Part shown: piece by piece, positions 8,881 through 16,043 of the stretch
Position numbering within the stretch: position 1 is the first letter of the stretch
Layout of the letters: each line of letters starts with the position of its first letter
Assembly (NCBI GenBank): GCA_020442915.1
Contig: JAGRJD010000033.1
Coordinates: forward strand, 1 to 32,991
Source of the DNA: Thiothrix sp.
GTDB lineage: Bacteria > Pseudomonadota > Gammaproteobacteria > Thiotrichales > Thiotrichaceae
Reading direction: 5' to 3'
Length of the DNA: 32,991 nucleotides
Made by a program: the position numbers and the translations under genes
Notes under the pieces: generated by a model
What the model was told of the DNA's origin: nothing
The model's input: only the letters and a program-made list of their open reading frames with translations
The model's database searches: none

Positions 8881-9435
8881 TCAACTCAGCGCATCCACTA
8901 CCGGCTTTCCATGCCGTTCCAGCATGCATACCAGCTTTTTCAGCTGCAATACCGGCAGAATCTGTCCTTCAATCTCTATCTTCTGATCCGAAAACCCGAG
9001 CCAGTCATCATTCCGGGCTCCTGATACCGACTTGTCCACCCGGTCCGACCACACATGCCGGATCCCCAGCAGCTCTTCCACCATCAGGCCAAACCATTCC
9101 TTCTCGCCCTGCACCACCAGAATCCGGGCAGTCTGGTAGGATAGAATGTCTTTTTCCTGGCCAAAAAACAGCATGGCCGCATCCACAACATTCAATAATT
9201 TACCCCGGAAATAACCAATACCAAGAATCCATGGCTCGACCTCCTTGACCGAAGCCAGATTGTCCTGGGCCAGAATTTCTTCAATCACATCCTGTGAAAT
9301 GGCACAGGTGCGTCCTGCCACCGTCACCACCAGTACGGAACGTGCCGCCAATCCGCTCTGTTCCGAACGGTCCTGCTGCCGGCGCTTTTCGCGCAGCAGG
9401 GCCAGCCCTGCCAACAACTCATAGGGGCTGCTCAT
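8881..9435 (-). CDS. pilI: CheW-like adaptor PilI
   Basis: CheW-family adaptor linking PilJ to the ChpA kinase at the cell pole. It is 184 residues from the chosen ATG, close to the 178 of Pseudomonas PilI. The CheW domain is recognisable: LLVVTVAGRTCAISQD-like opening, EVEPWILGIGYFRGKLLNVVD (the conserved GxxxxRGxxxxVxD region) and a closing segment EGQILPVLQL. The start at 9435 (MSSPYELL) has GGAA 9 nt upstream and lies inside the 3' end of pilH, so the two genes overlap by 17 nt. An ATG at 9444 is possible but its ribosome site would be too close. Gene order pilG-pilH-pilI-pilJ matches the Pseudomonas cluster. Confidence 0.93.
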   Translation of the reverse strand: MSSPYELLAGLALLREKRRQQDRSEQSGLAARSVLVVTVAGRTCAISQDVIEEILAQDNLASVKEVEPWILGIGYFRGKLLNVVDAAMLFFGQEKDILSYQTARILVVQGEKEWFGLMVEELLGIRHVWSDRVDKSVSGARNDDWLGFSDQKIEIEGQILPVLQLKKLVCMLERHGKPVVDALS

Positions 9436-9811
9436 GCCAGGCATTTCCGTTGATGTGTTTTTCCACAATCTCCAGCAGTTGCCGAACCTTGACCGGCTTG
9501 ACCAGGTACTCCCTGGCCCCCTGGCGCATGGCCCACAGGCGGTCGGTCTGAGCGGATTTGGAACTGCAGACAATGATGGGAATGTCACGGGTTTTTTCGT
9601 CGCGACTCAACTGGCGTGTCGCCTGAAACCCGTTCAACAGCGGCATGACCACATCCATGAGGATCAGGTCGGGCTGATAGGCCTGGGCTACCTCAATACC
9701 CTCCTGACCATTGCAGGCGGTACTGACCTTATACCCGTGACGCTCAAGCACGGACTTGAGTACCCGTGTTTCTGTCAGTGAGTCATCAATTATCAGCACA
9801 TGTTTTGCCAC
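9419..9811 (-). CDS. pilH: Response regulator PilH
   Basis: Stand-alone CheY-like receiver, 130 residues. In Pseudomonas PilH tunes twitching, acting on retraction or as a phosphate sink for ChpA. The receiver signature is complete: acidic pair D9/D10, phospho-acceptor D53 in LILMDVVMP, switch residue S83 and K105 in LVKPVKVRQ. There is no output domain. It starts with GTG at 9811, with AGGGG 9 nt upstream, 6 nt after the pilG stop, and overlaps pilI at its 3' end. PilH is chosen over PilG by its position second in the operon. Confidence 0.93.
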   Translation of the reverse strand: MAKHVLIIDDSLTETRVLKSVLERHGYKVSTACNGQEGIEVAQAYQPDLILMDVVMPLLNGFQATRQLSRDEKTRDIPIIVCSSKSAQTDRLWAMRQGAREYLVKPVKVRQLLEIVEKHINGNAWHEQPL

Positions 9812-9817
9812 AACGGC

Positions 9818-10294
9818 TTACCCCTGTGACGCACCTGTGACCAGCGCTTCACCGGTCTGGTCTGCGGATTGACGATGGGCCAGCACATGGGCCTGAATGG
9901 CCGACAGCAGATCCTGACGGGTAAACGGTTTGGTCAGGTACTTGTCGGAGCCGGCCAGGCGCCCGCGGGCCAGATCAAACAGGCCGTCCTTGCTGGAGAG
10001 CATGATCACGGGAATATCCCGGTAATTGCGGTTGGCCTTGATCAGTGCACAGGTCTGGTAGCCATCCAGCCTGGGCATCATGATGTCGATAAACACCACA
10101 TCCGGTTTGAAAGCAGCAATGATCGGCAAGGCCTCAAAACCATCAGATGCTGTTGTAACCCAACAGTCATACTCCGACAGCAGGGCTTCCGCTGTACGCA
10201 GAATGGTCTTGCTGTCATCAACGATCAGTACTTTCAGACCGGACAAGTCAGGAGGAGAGGAAACGTTGTTTTGATCTGACGTATTCACGCGCAT
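9818..10294 (-). CDS. pilG: Response regulator PilG
   Basis: First gene of the Pil-Chp operon: a 158-residue CheY-like receiver with a short extra N terminus (about 18 residues) and a small C-terminal tail. In Pseudomonas, PilG promotes pilus extension and activates adenylate cyclase through FimL and FimV. Receiver residues seen are D26/D27 in VLIVDDSKT, phospho-acceptor D70 in VVFIDIMMPRLDGYQT, S100 and K122 in YLTKPF. The ATG at 10294 has only a weak AAAGAG ribosome site close to it. A strong extended -10 element lies 18 nt upstream, implying a short leader. Gene order down to chpC supports one operon. Confidence 0.94.
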   Translation of the reverse strand: MRVNTSDQNNVSSPPDLSGLKVLIVDDSKTILRTAEALLSEYDCWVTTASDGFEALPIIAAFKPDVVFIDIMMPRLDGYQTCALIKANRNYRDIPVIMLSSKDGLFDLARGRLAGSDKYLTKPFTRQDLLSAIQAHVLAHRQSADQTGEALVTGASQG

Positions 10295-10311
10295 CGCTCT
10301 TTGTTTTTGTA

Positions 10312-10320
10312 ATTATAACA
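10312..10320 (-). promoter_or_regulatory. Extended -10 promoter of the pil-chp operon
   Basis: The minus strand reads TGTTATAAT, a perfect extended -10 element (TGn plus TATAAT), upstream of pilG. The predicted start of transcription is near 10305, leaving a leader of about 10 nt. No -35 hexamer is evident at 16-18 bp, which extended -10 promoters tolerate. It is the only strong promoter-like element seen in the 186 bp before pilG. Confidence 0.5.
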
Positions 10321-10480
10321 GGGGCGGGATCAATCCCGGCGACCCCTACCTTGAGAAGTAACCATGATGGCCGGTGAAACACCAGCACTCCGAACTCAGG
10401 CAAGTTGCTGTTTAACTGCTTACCAGCCTGTTGTTTATTTGTGCCTGAAGACCCAGCATACAAACTTCCCGGTATGAATG

Positions 10481-11350
10481 CTAGGCGATCAGACGAAAAG
10501 CTGATTCTGACGGATCAACGAGGCGCAGCCAGGTGATCTCGGGCGCACAGTTACGGCGTATCGGCAGACCGGTGGACCCCAGTCCCCGGCTGGTATAAAC
10601 CCAGCTCTGGTTGACCCGGTGCAGGCCCTGCACGTATTTTTTGCCCAGGTAGGGGCGTATAAACGGCCTGCCGGGGGAAACCTGAACCTGCCCCCCATGG
10701 GTATGGCCGGAAAGCTGCAGGGAAATGCGGGTATCCTGTGCATACCAGTCGATCATGTCCGGCTCATGAGCCAGCAGGATCACCGGAATGTCGCCACGCA
10801 AGCCATCCAGTGTGGCGGCAATGTCGGGCTGGCCCAGCCAGCCATCATCGATCCCGGCCAGGTGCAGCCGGTGATGGCCGGCCTGCAGGTCCAGCCCCTG
10901 ATTGCGCAGCACCCGGATACCGAAACGCTCGAAGGTCTCGGTGATCAGTACCTCATCGGTCTTGATGTCATGGTTGCCCAGCACGGCGAAGATGCCGTGC
11001 CGGGCATTGAGTCTGGCCAGCGCCGGTACCAGATCCAGAATGTCCTGTTCGTCGTGCCAGACATAATCACCAGTCAACACCACCAGGTCCGGCTCAAGCG
11101 CATTGGCACGCACCACGGCACGCTCGATATGCTCCAGTTGGGTGAACGGGCGCAGGTGCATGTCCGTGAGCTGGACAATGGTGAACCCCTCAAATGCGGA
11201 CGGCAGGCCATGGATGGGAATTTCCCGGTACTCCTCAACCAGCCAGCGGATTTCATTGCGGCGCACGGCATGCCGGTCATCATGAAAATAATCCAGCCTG
11301 CCGATGCGGTTGAGGACTTTCTGGGGTGTTTTTGTTGCCATCCTTATCAT
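10481..11350 (-). CDS. Calcineurin-like metallophosphoesterase (YaeI/YkuE type)
   Basis: A 289-residue two-metal phosphoesterase. Metal-binding motifs in order are QLTDMH (D-x-H), LTGDYVWH (GD), GNHD, LLAHEPD and LSGHTHGGQ, the complete set for the family. Members of the YaeI/YkuE group act on phosphodiesters or lipid-linked pyrophosphates such as UDP-2,3-diacylglucosamine, but substrate cannot be read here. Unlike many relatives it has no obvious N-terminal membrane helix; it begins with a basic stretch. Starts at 11350 or 11341 are possible and neither has a good ribosome site. It follows the FMN reductase gene by 10 nt on the same strand, so the two are probably cotranscribed. Confidence 0.88.
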   Translation of the reverse strand: MIRMATKTPQKVLNRIGRLDYFHDDRHAVRRNEIRWLVEEYREIPIHGLPSAFEGFTIVQLTDMHLRPFTQLEHIERAVVRANALEPDLVVLTGDYVWHDEQDILDLVPALARLNARHGIFAVLGNHDIKTDEVLITETFERFGIRVLRNQGLDLQAGHHRLHLAGIDDGWLGQPDIAATLDGLRGDIPVILLAHEPDMIDWYAQDTRISLQLSGHTHGGQVQVSPGRPFIRPYLGKKYVQGLHRVNQSWVYTSRGLGSTGLPIRRNCAPEITWLRLVDPSESAFRLIA

Positions 11351-11360
11351 TGTTGATTCA

Positions 11361-11963
11361 CTACATCCCGAATGGAAATTGTTTGTTGAAAACCGGAGCA
11401 TCTTCACGGATACGGACAAATGCACCGGCATAAGCCCGCAGCAGTTCCAGATTCCAGTCCAGTCGCTCCCGGTACAAAAGATCGGCATCGGTCTCTGCGG
11501 GTCCATCATTGAACACAGACTCGACATTACGGACAATCAGGTGTTCAGGCATGTAACAAATGCGGTTGTTTTTGTAGCTGTTCATGCGCAGTTCGGCCAC
11601 CGGATAAGTACCACCTATGGATGATGACACGGCAATGATTAATGCGGGCTTATGCGCAAGCTCACCCCCGCTCCACAACAGCATGAAATTCCTGAGGCCG
11701 GATGGAATCTGGCCATGCCACTCGGGTGCGACAATGACAAAAGCATCACTGGCCTTGAGCCGGGCCGACAGGGGATCAAGCAGTGTCTTCCAGCGCTCCT
11801 CACCTGCCCATATCCCCTCATCCCACAGTGGCAGCGGATTACCGCTCAGGGAAAACAGGTCCGTCTCCAGCCCCTTTTCCTGCAGGCGGGCTTCCGCAAA
11901 ACGTGCCACCTTTTCACTCTGTGAAACCTTGCGGTGACTGCCACTGATAACGGTTATTTTCAT
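11361..11963 (-). CDS. NADPH-dependent FMN reductase family protein
   Basis: A 200-residue flavodoxin-fold protein of the NADPH-dependent FMN reductase group (relatives include ChrR and azoreductases). The FMN phosphate loop near the N terminus reads ISGSHRKVSQS, and APEWHGQIPSGLRNFM matches the family's P-E-Y-x-G-x-x-P-x-x-L-K-N segment with W in place of Y. Such enzymes reduce flavins, quinones or electrophiles in the cytosol. The ATG at 11963 has AGGAT upstream. It lies 96 nt after the DUF808 gene and just before the metallophosphoesterase. The exact substrate is unknown. Confidence 0.85.
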   Translation of the reverse strand: MKITVISGSHRKVSQSEKVARFAEARLQEKGLETDLFSLSGNPLPLWDEGIWAGEERWKTLLDPLSARLKASDAFVIVAPEWHGQIPSGLRNFMLLWSGGELAHKPALIIAVSSSIGGTYPVAELRMNSYKNNRICYMPEHLIVRNVESVFNDGPAETDADLLYRERLDWNLELLRAYAGAFVRIREDAPVFNKQFPFGM

Positions 11964-12059
11964 ACAATGCTTATCCTGTACTCAAAACGCCCATTATCTG
12001 GCAGGCCACCGCCGGAGGCAAATAACCCGTGCCTGTTTGCCGTGTTATGCGGGCTGGGT

Positions 12060-13001
12060 TCAGTGTGCCCTGCCACGCACCAGGGCAAACAGCTCCATGC
12101 CGATATAGGCCAGTCCACCGGCAATCAGCCCGATCAGCAGGTTGGCCAGCGTGGGCAGTATGGTATTGATAAAACCCTGCAGTGCCGGCAGGGTTCCGGC
12201 ATGTGACGGATGCAGGAGCTCCCCCAGTGCCGGAATGCCATGCGCCAGAATGCCTCCCCCCACCAGAAACATGGCCAGCGTTCCCACCACGCCCAGGAAC
12301 TTCATCAGCCAGGGTGCAAACCACAGCAGCCCACGCCCCAGGGTGCGCTTGAAACCGGCCCAGCCCGAATCACGTCGGTCCCGGGTCAGATACAGACCGG
12401 CATCATCCAGCTTGACAATGCCGGCCACAAAGCCGTAAACACCCACGGTCATCAGCAGCGCAATCAGGCTCACCACCAGCGCCTGCATGGGAAAGGTCTG
12501 GCTCTGGACCGTGCCCAGTGCAATCACAATGATTTCAGCCGAGAGGATAAAATCGGTCCGGATCGCCCCCTTGACCTTGTTACGCTCGAACGCCACCATA
12601 TCGACAGCTGGGTCCTGAATGGCCCTGAGCCGGTCCTCATGACTGTGTTCCTCACCCTGCGAACGCTGAAACAGCCAGTGAGTGATTTTTTCAAACCCCT
12701 CGAAACACAGGTATACCCCACCCAGCATCAACAGCGGCGTAATAAGCCAGGGCAGAAAGGCACTGATGGCCAGTGCGGCCGGTACCAGAATCAGCTTATT
12801 GACAAACGACCCCTTGGCCACGGCCCAGACCACCGGCAGCTCCCGATCGGCATTCACGCCGGATACCTGCTCGGCATTCACCGCCAGATCATCCCCCAGA
12901 ACACCAGCCGTTTTCTTGGCCGCCACCTTGGTCATGACCGACACATCGTCCAGCAAGGTCGCTATATCATCCAGCAAAGCCAGCAGATTGGCTGCAGCCA
13001 T
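12060..13001 (-). CDS. DUF808 family inner-membrane protein (YedI-like)
   Basis: A 313-residue membrane protein of the DUF808 family (E. coli YedI), function unknown. The N terminus MAAANLLALLDDIATLLDDVSVM with VAAKKTAGVLGDDLAVNAEQV is the family hallmark. Several hydrophobic segments follow: near residues 69-103, 150-180, 188-210, 232-260 and 280-305. The ATG has an excellent AAGGAGG ribosome site. It is about 46 nt after the AI-2E family gene and on the same strand; no functional partner is evident. Confidence 0.92.
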   Translation of the reverse strand: MAAANLLALLDDIATLLDDVSVMTKVAAKKTAGVLGDDLAVNAEQVSGVNADRELPVVWAVAKGSFVNKLILVPAALAISAFLPWLITPLLMLGGVYLCFEGFEKITHWLFQRSQGEEHSHEDRLRAIQDPAVDMVAFERNKVKGAIRTDFILSAEIIVIALGTVQSQTFPMQALVVSLIALLMTVGVYGFVAGIVKLDDAGLYLTRDRRDSGWAGFKRTLGRGLLWFAPWLMKFLGVVGTLAMFLVGGGILAHGIPALGELLHPSHAGTLPALQGFINTILPTLANLLIGLIAGGLAYIGMELFALVRGRAH

Positions 13002-13047
13002 GCTTACCTCCTTGAAAGAAAACCATAATCGTTACCCGGATGCCTGC

Positions 13048-14124
13048 TCATGGCACCTGTACACGCTCACGTGACCGCACCGCACGCGGCCAGGCATTGA
13101 TGACCGCATGAATCAGCGTCGCCAGCGGGATGGCAAAGAATACACCCCAGACGCCCCAGATGGCTCCGAACACCAGCACCGCCGTGATGATGGCCGCCGG
13201 ATGCAGGTTGACCATGCCGGAAAACAGCAAGGGTACCAGCAGGTTGCCATCCAGAAACTGGATCACGCCATACACAACCATGACCCAGATAAAATTGGAA
13301 TCATATCCCCACTGAAAATAAGCCACGATGGCGATCGGCAGGGTGACAATCGCGGCACCAACATAGGGAATCAGCACTGAAATCCCGACCAGAAACGACA
13401 GCAGAACCGAATACTCCAGGTCCATCCACAGCAAGGCGACAAAAGTCACCATCCAGACAATCAGGATTTCCAGAAACTTGCCCCGTACATAGCTGGCGAT
13501 CTTGTCATTGACCTCCAGCCAGACCTCGCTGACCAGACGGTTGTCATGCGGCATGAAGCTGCCAAACCAGTCTTGGATCATGTGCTTGTCCTTGAGAAAG
13601 AAAAACACCAGCAGGGGAACCACCACCAGATACACCATGAAAGCAATCAGGTCAAAGACCGAAGACAGCGAAAAAGTCAGTATCTGCTGGGACAGCTGGG
13701 TGGCCTGGGCACGGATGGAAGCCAGAATCTCCAGCACCACTGCTTCGGAAATGATGTTGGGGTAGCGCTCCGGCAGCAGCATCAGCAGATTCTGCCCGGC
13801 TGACAGCATACCCGGAATTTCCAGCACGAACTGGGTGGTCTGCTTCAGCAGCAGGGGGGCCAGCACCAGCAGGATCAACACCAGCAGCAGCAGGAACAGG
13901 CTGAACACGCACAGCACCGCCATGAAGCGCGGAATCCGGAATGAACGCAGGAAATCCACCCCCCCGTCCAGCAGATAGGCGATAACCACGGCAGCCAGCA
14001 GGGGAGCCAGAATGTCACCGGCCAATACCACAATGGCCAGACCCAGCAGCAGAAACAGTGCCAGCAGCGCAACTTGGGGGTTGGAAAAATGCTGGTTATA
14101 CCAGTCATTCAGCAATTTGATCAT
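13048..14124 (-). CDS. AI-2E family transporter (PerM/UPF0118)
   Basis: A 358-residue polytopic membrane protein of the AI-2E exporter/PerM family. It has an N-terminal pair of helices (about 15-75), a central soluble stretch (about 95-145), and C-terminal helices with the conserved region LVGISVLIPYVGAAIVTLPIAI and later LDGNLLVPLLFSGMVNLHPAAII, typical of the family. Members have been linked to autoinducer-2 export, Na+(K+)/H+ antiport or permease roles, so the substrate is open. It follows the 129-residue unknown gene by 24 nt on the same strand. Confidence 0.92.
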   Translation of the reverse strand: MIKLLNDWYNQHFSNPQVALLALFLLLGLAIVVLAGDILAPLLAAVVIAYLLDGGVDFLRSFRIPRFMAVLCVFSLFLLLLVLILLVLAPLLLKQTTQFVLEIPGMLSAGQNLLMLLPERYPNIISEAVVLEILASIRAQATQLSQQILTFSLSSVFDLIAFMVYLVVVPLLVFFFLKDKHMIQDWFGSFMPHDNRLVSEVWLEVNDKIASYVRGKFLEILIVWMVTFVALLWMDLEYSVLLSFLVGISVLIPYVGAAIVTLPIAIVAYFQWGYDSNFIWVMVVYGVIQFLDGNLLVPLLFSGMVNLHPAAIITAVLVFGAIWGVWGVFFAIPLATLIHAVINAWPRAVRSRERVQVP

Positions 14125-14148
14125 GAAACGGGCGACTCCGCCAGACGG

Positions 14149-14538
14149 TCATTGGTTTTTTTCAAGTTCGGCCTTGAACTGCTGGTACTGACCGGCAAAC
14201 AGTGCTTCAAGTTCATCAATAATTTCTGCTGCCGCCCGTCCCTTGATGACATGCTCAGACATGAGGCCGGAAGTCTGGTGCAGCAGGCGCTCCTTATCCA
14301 GCATGGGATAAGTGGCACTCAAACGCCGAATGGCCTTGACCACACTTTCCCGTTCAGGACGGGGAATCGTCAGGGGCTCAACCAGACGGGCATCCGTTAC
14401 CGGAACAGCAGCCGGACCGGCAGCCAGAAACTCGGCAAAACGCAGGAGTGTCGCACGATCCTGTTCCGGCAGCTGGCGAAACAGGCGACGCAACCGCTTC
14501 TCGTCAGCCGGAACAGAGTGATTTTTGGCTGGCAACAT
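14149..14538 (-). CDS. Small soluble protein of unknown function
   Basis: A 129-residue charged, helical protein without signal peptide or membrane segment. I do not recognise a named domain. The N-terminal third resembles small proteins with an RRLFRQLPEQDRATLLRFAEFLA helix pair; the middle has a proline-containing linker (VEPLTIPRPERESV); the C-terminal half is helical and ends in lysines and glutamates. It precedes the AI-2E family gene by 24 nt and probably shares its transcript. The ATG has GGTGG upstream. The coding call rests on its length, its clean spacing between same-strand genes and a plausible protein composition. Confidence 0.75.
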   Translation of the reverse strand: MLPAKNHSVPADEKRLRRLFRQLPEQDRATLLRFAEFLAAGPAAVPVTDARLVEPLTIPRPERESVVKAIRRLSATYPMLDKERLLHQTSGLMSEHVIKGRAAAEIIDELEALFAGQYQQFKAELEKNQ

Positions 14539-14615
14539 GACCCACCATCCCTGAAAATGGGGATGATTTTACCGATGTTGGAAGTGGAAGCAAAACCCTG
14601 ATTGATCCGGCATGG

Positions 14616-15530
14616 TCACTCATCGCTGACAGCAGTGGCTCGCTTGCAGTAATTACGTGCAAATTCAAGCAGCTCCTCCATGGCTGGCACCTTGAACTTC
14701 TGGCGCTGCCGCACGAAAGAGAAGTCACGGGACAGCGCCGGCTCCAATGGAATGGACACCAGAGAACCAAGCTTCAGCTCCTTGACGATACTGGCACTCG
14801 ATACGATGGCCAGTCCCATGCCGGCCTCCACGGCACCCTTGACCGCCTCCGGACTGCCAAGCTCCAGGCAGCCATTGAGGGCATGCTTGTCCACTCCCTG
14901 GTTCTGCATGTAATCAATCGTCACCTCACGGGTTCCCGAGCCCTCTTCCCGACAGATGAAGGGGTATTTCATCAGTTCACGGGTGGAAACCTTTTCCAGG
15001 GCGGCCAGCTCATGGCCCGGCGGGACGATCGCCACCAGTTCGTCAGAACGGCAGACCTCAACCAGCAGGTTCTTGTTGGTCACGGGGCCTTCCACCACCC
15101 CCAGATCAATGACATTGTTTTCCACCATGGAGACAATGCCCTCGGTATTGGAAACCCGCAAACGCAGGCGCACATCCACATTCTTGCTTTTGAAGTCACC
15201 CAGCAGGGCCGGTAGCATGTACTCGGAAATCGTGGTGCTGGCACCGATGGTCAGCGAGCCGCTGATGTCGTCGGTCATTTCCCGAATGGCATTTTCCATT
15301 TCACCATACAGCTCAAAAATCTTTTCGGCATACTCAAAGACAATCTGTCCGGCCTCGGTCAGCGACACCCGGTTGTGCGTGCGGTCGAAAAGCCGGGTAT
15401 CAAACTGGTCCTCAAGCTGGCGGATCTGGAACGTCACGGCGGGCTGAGTCATATGAAGGACCTCGGCAGCCTTGGTAAAACTCAGCAAGCGGGCTACCGC
15501 GTGGAAGACCTGCAATCTTCTGTCTGACAT
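14616..15530 (-). CDS. LysR-family transcriptional regulator
   Basis: A 304-residue LysR-type regulator. The N-terminal winged helix is clear (FHAVARLLSFTKAAEVLHMTQPAV, residues 9-32), followed by the linker helix and an effector-binding domain from about residue 92 (GSLTIGASTTISEYMLP). The binding domain resembles the CysB/CysL/YeiE-like branch. The regulated gene is not obvious: LysR regulators usually control a divergent neighbour, but the region on the other side (15531-15795) leads only into the antisense of ccoS. It may therefore act elsewhere or on itself. The start ATG at 15530 is supported by the family N terminus. Confidence 0.95.
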   Translation of the reverse strand: MSDRRLQVFHAVARLLSFTKAAEVLHMTQPAVTFQIRQLEDQFDTRLFDRTHNRVSLTEAGQIVFEYAEKIFELYGEMENAIREMTDDISGSLTIGASTTISEYMLPALLGDFKSKNVDVRLRLRVSNTEGIVSMVENNVIDLGVVEGPVTNKNLLVEVCRSDELVAIVPPGHELAALEKVSTRELMKYPFICREEGSGTREVTIDYMQNQGVDKHALNGCLELGSPEAVKGAVEAGMGLAIVSSASIVKELKLGSLVSIPLEPALSRDFSFVRQRQKFKVPAMEELLEFARNYCKRATAVSDE

Positions 15531-15795
15531 TTGTAACTATTCTCCTTGTATTGACACTCAATGTCCGGGGTTAAGCAAGTGTCGCCACCACTATGAACCC
15601 GGACAAACCTTCCGGTCATCCATTACCTGATATTAACGCTTAATTCGTCGATAAAAAATACTAGACCAAAAAAAATCTATTATCGTCCATCGTCCGATTC
15701 ACTCATAGAATAGGACAATTCAGGCAAAACATAAGGAGAATATGACCGGGCCTCCCCGCTTTTCAAGACCAACGGGTGAAAACAGGGAACCGGCA
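15531..15795. promoter_or_regulatory. AT-rich intergenic region with LysR-type operator-like palindrome
   Basis: About 265 bp, richer in A and T than its surroundings. It contains ATTAACGCTTAAT (15632-15644), a 5-bp-arm palindrome that also fits the T-N11-A pattern of LysR sites. On the plus strand TAGAAT (15706-15711) could be a -10, and AAGGAG (15733-15738) lies 3 nt before an ATG at 15742. The layout is that of a divergent LysR-target intergenic region, yet the plus-strand frame beyond it runs antisense to ccoS. Also present is a tandem ATCGTCC repeat at about 15682-15695. Confidence 0.4.
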
Positions 15796-15987
15796 TCATT
15801 CCTTGGGGGGCCTGTCCGCTTTCGGGTGCCGGTGCGGAACCAGCGGATCATCATCATCCATCAGGATGCGCCAGGCCGGCCCCTCCAGGTCATCATACTG
15901 GCCGCTGCGCACCGTATAAACAAATGCTATCACCACAACAATCATGACGCCGACGGCAATCGGTATCAACATGAACAGTGCTTCCAT
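15796..15987 (-). CDS. ccoS: cbb3 oxidase maturation protein CcoS
   Basis: A 63-residue protein with one N-terminal membrane helix (about residues 3-26) followed by the short cytoplasmic motif SGQYDDLEGPAWRIL, the CcoS hallmark. CcoS is needed to insert haem and copper cofactors into the cbb3 oxidase. It is the last gene of the ccoGHIS operon, 56 nt after ccoI. The C-terminal tail ends in a basic, proline-containing stretch. Confidence 0.95.
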   Translation of the reverse strand: MEALFMLIPIAVGVMIVVVIAFVYTVRSGQYDDLEGPAWRILMDDDDPLVPHRHPKADRPPKE

Positions 15988-16043
15988 CTCGACTCAAACC
16001 TCGTACAAATCCGGGTGAATCCGTTCCCGGCGTTCATCAGCAA

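Noticed and set aside
10397..10447. TCAGGCA and TGCCTGA separated by about 40 bp downstream of the metallophosphoesterase
   Set aside because: Seven-base arms with a long loop and no T-run; could easily be chance.
14547..14566. CATCCC-N8-GGGATG hairpin before the small unknown gene
   Set aside because: The T-rich side is on the plus strand where nothing is transcribed; on the minus strand it lacks a T-run and overlaps the ribosome site region.
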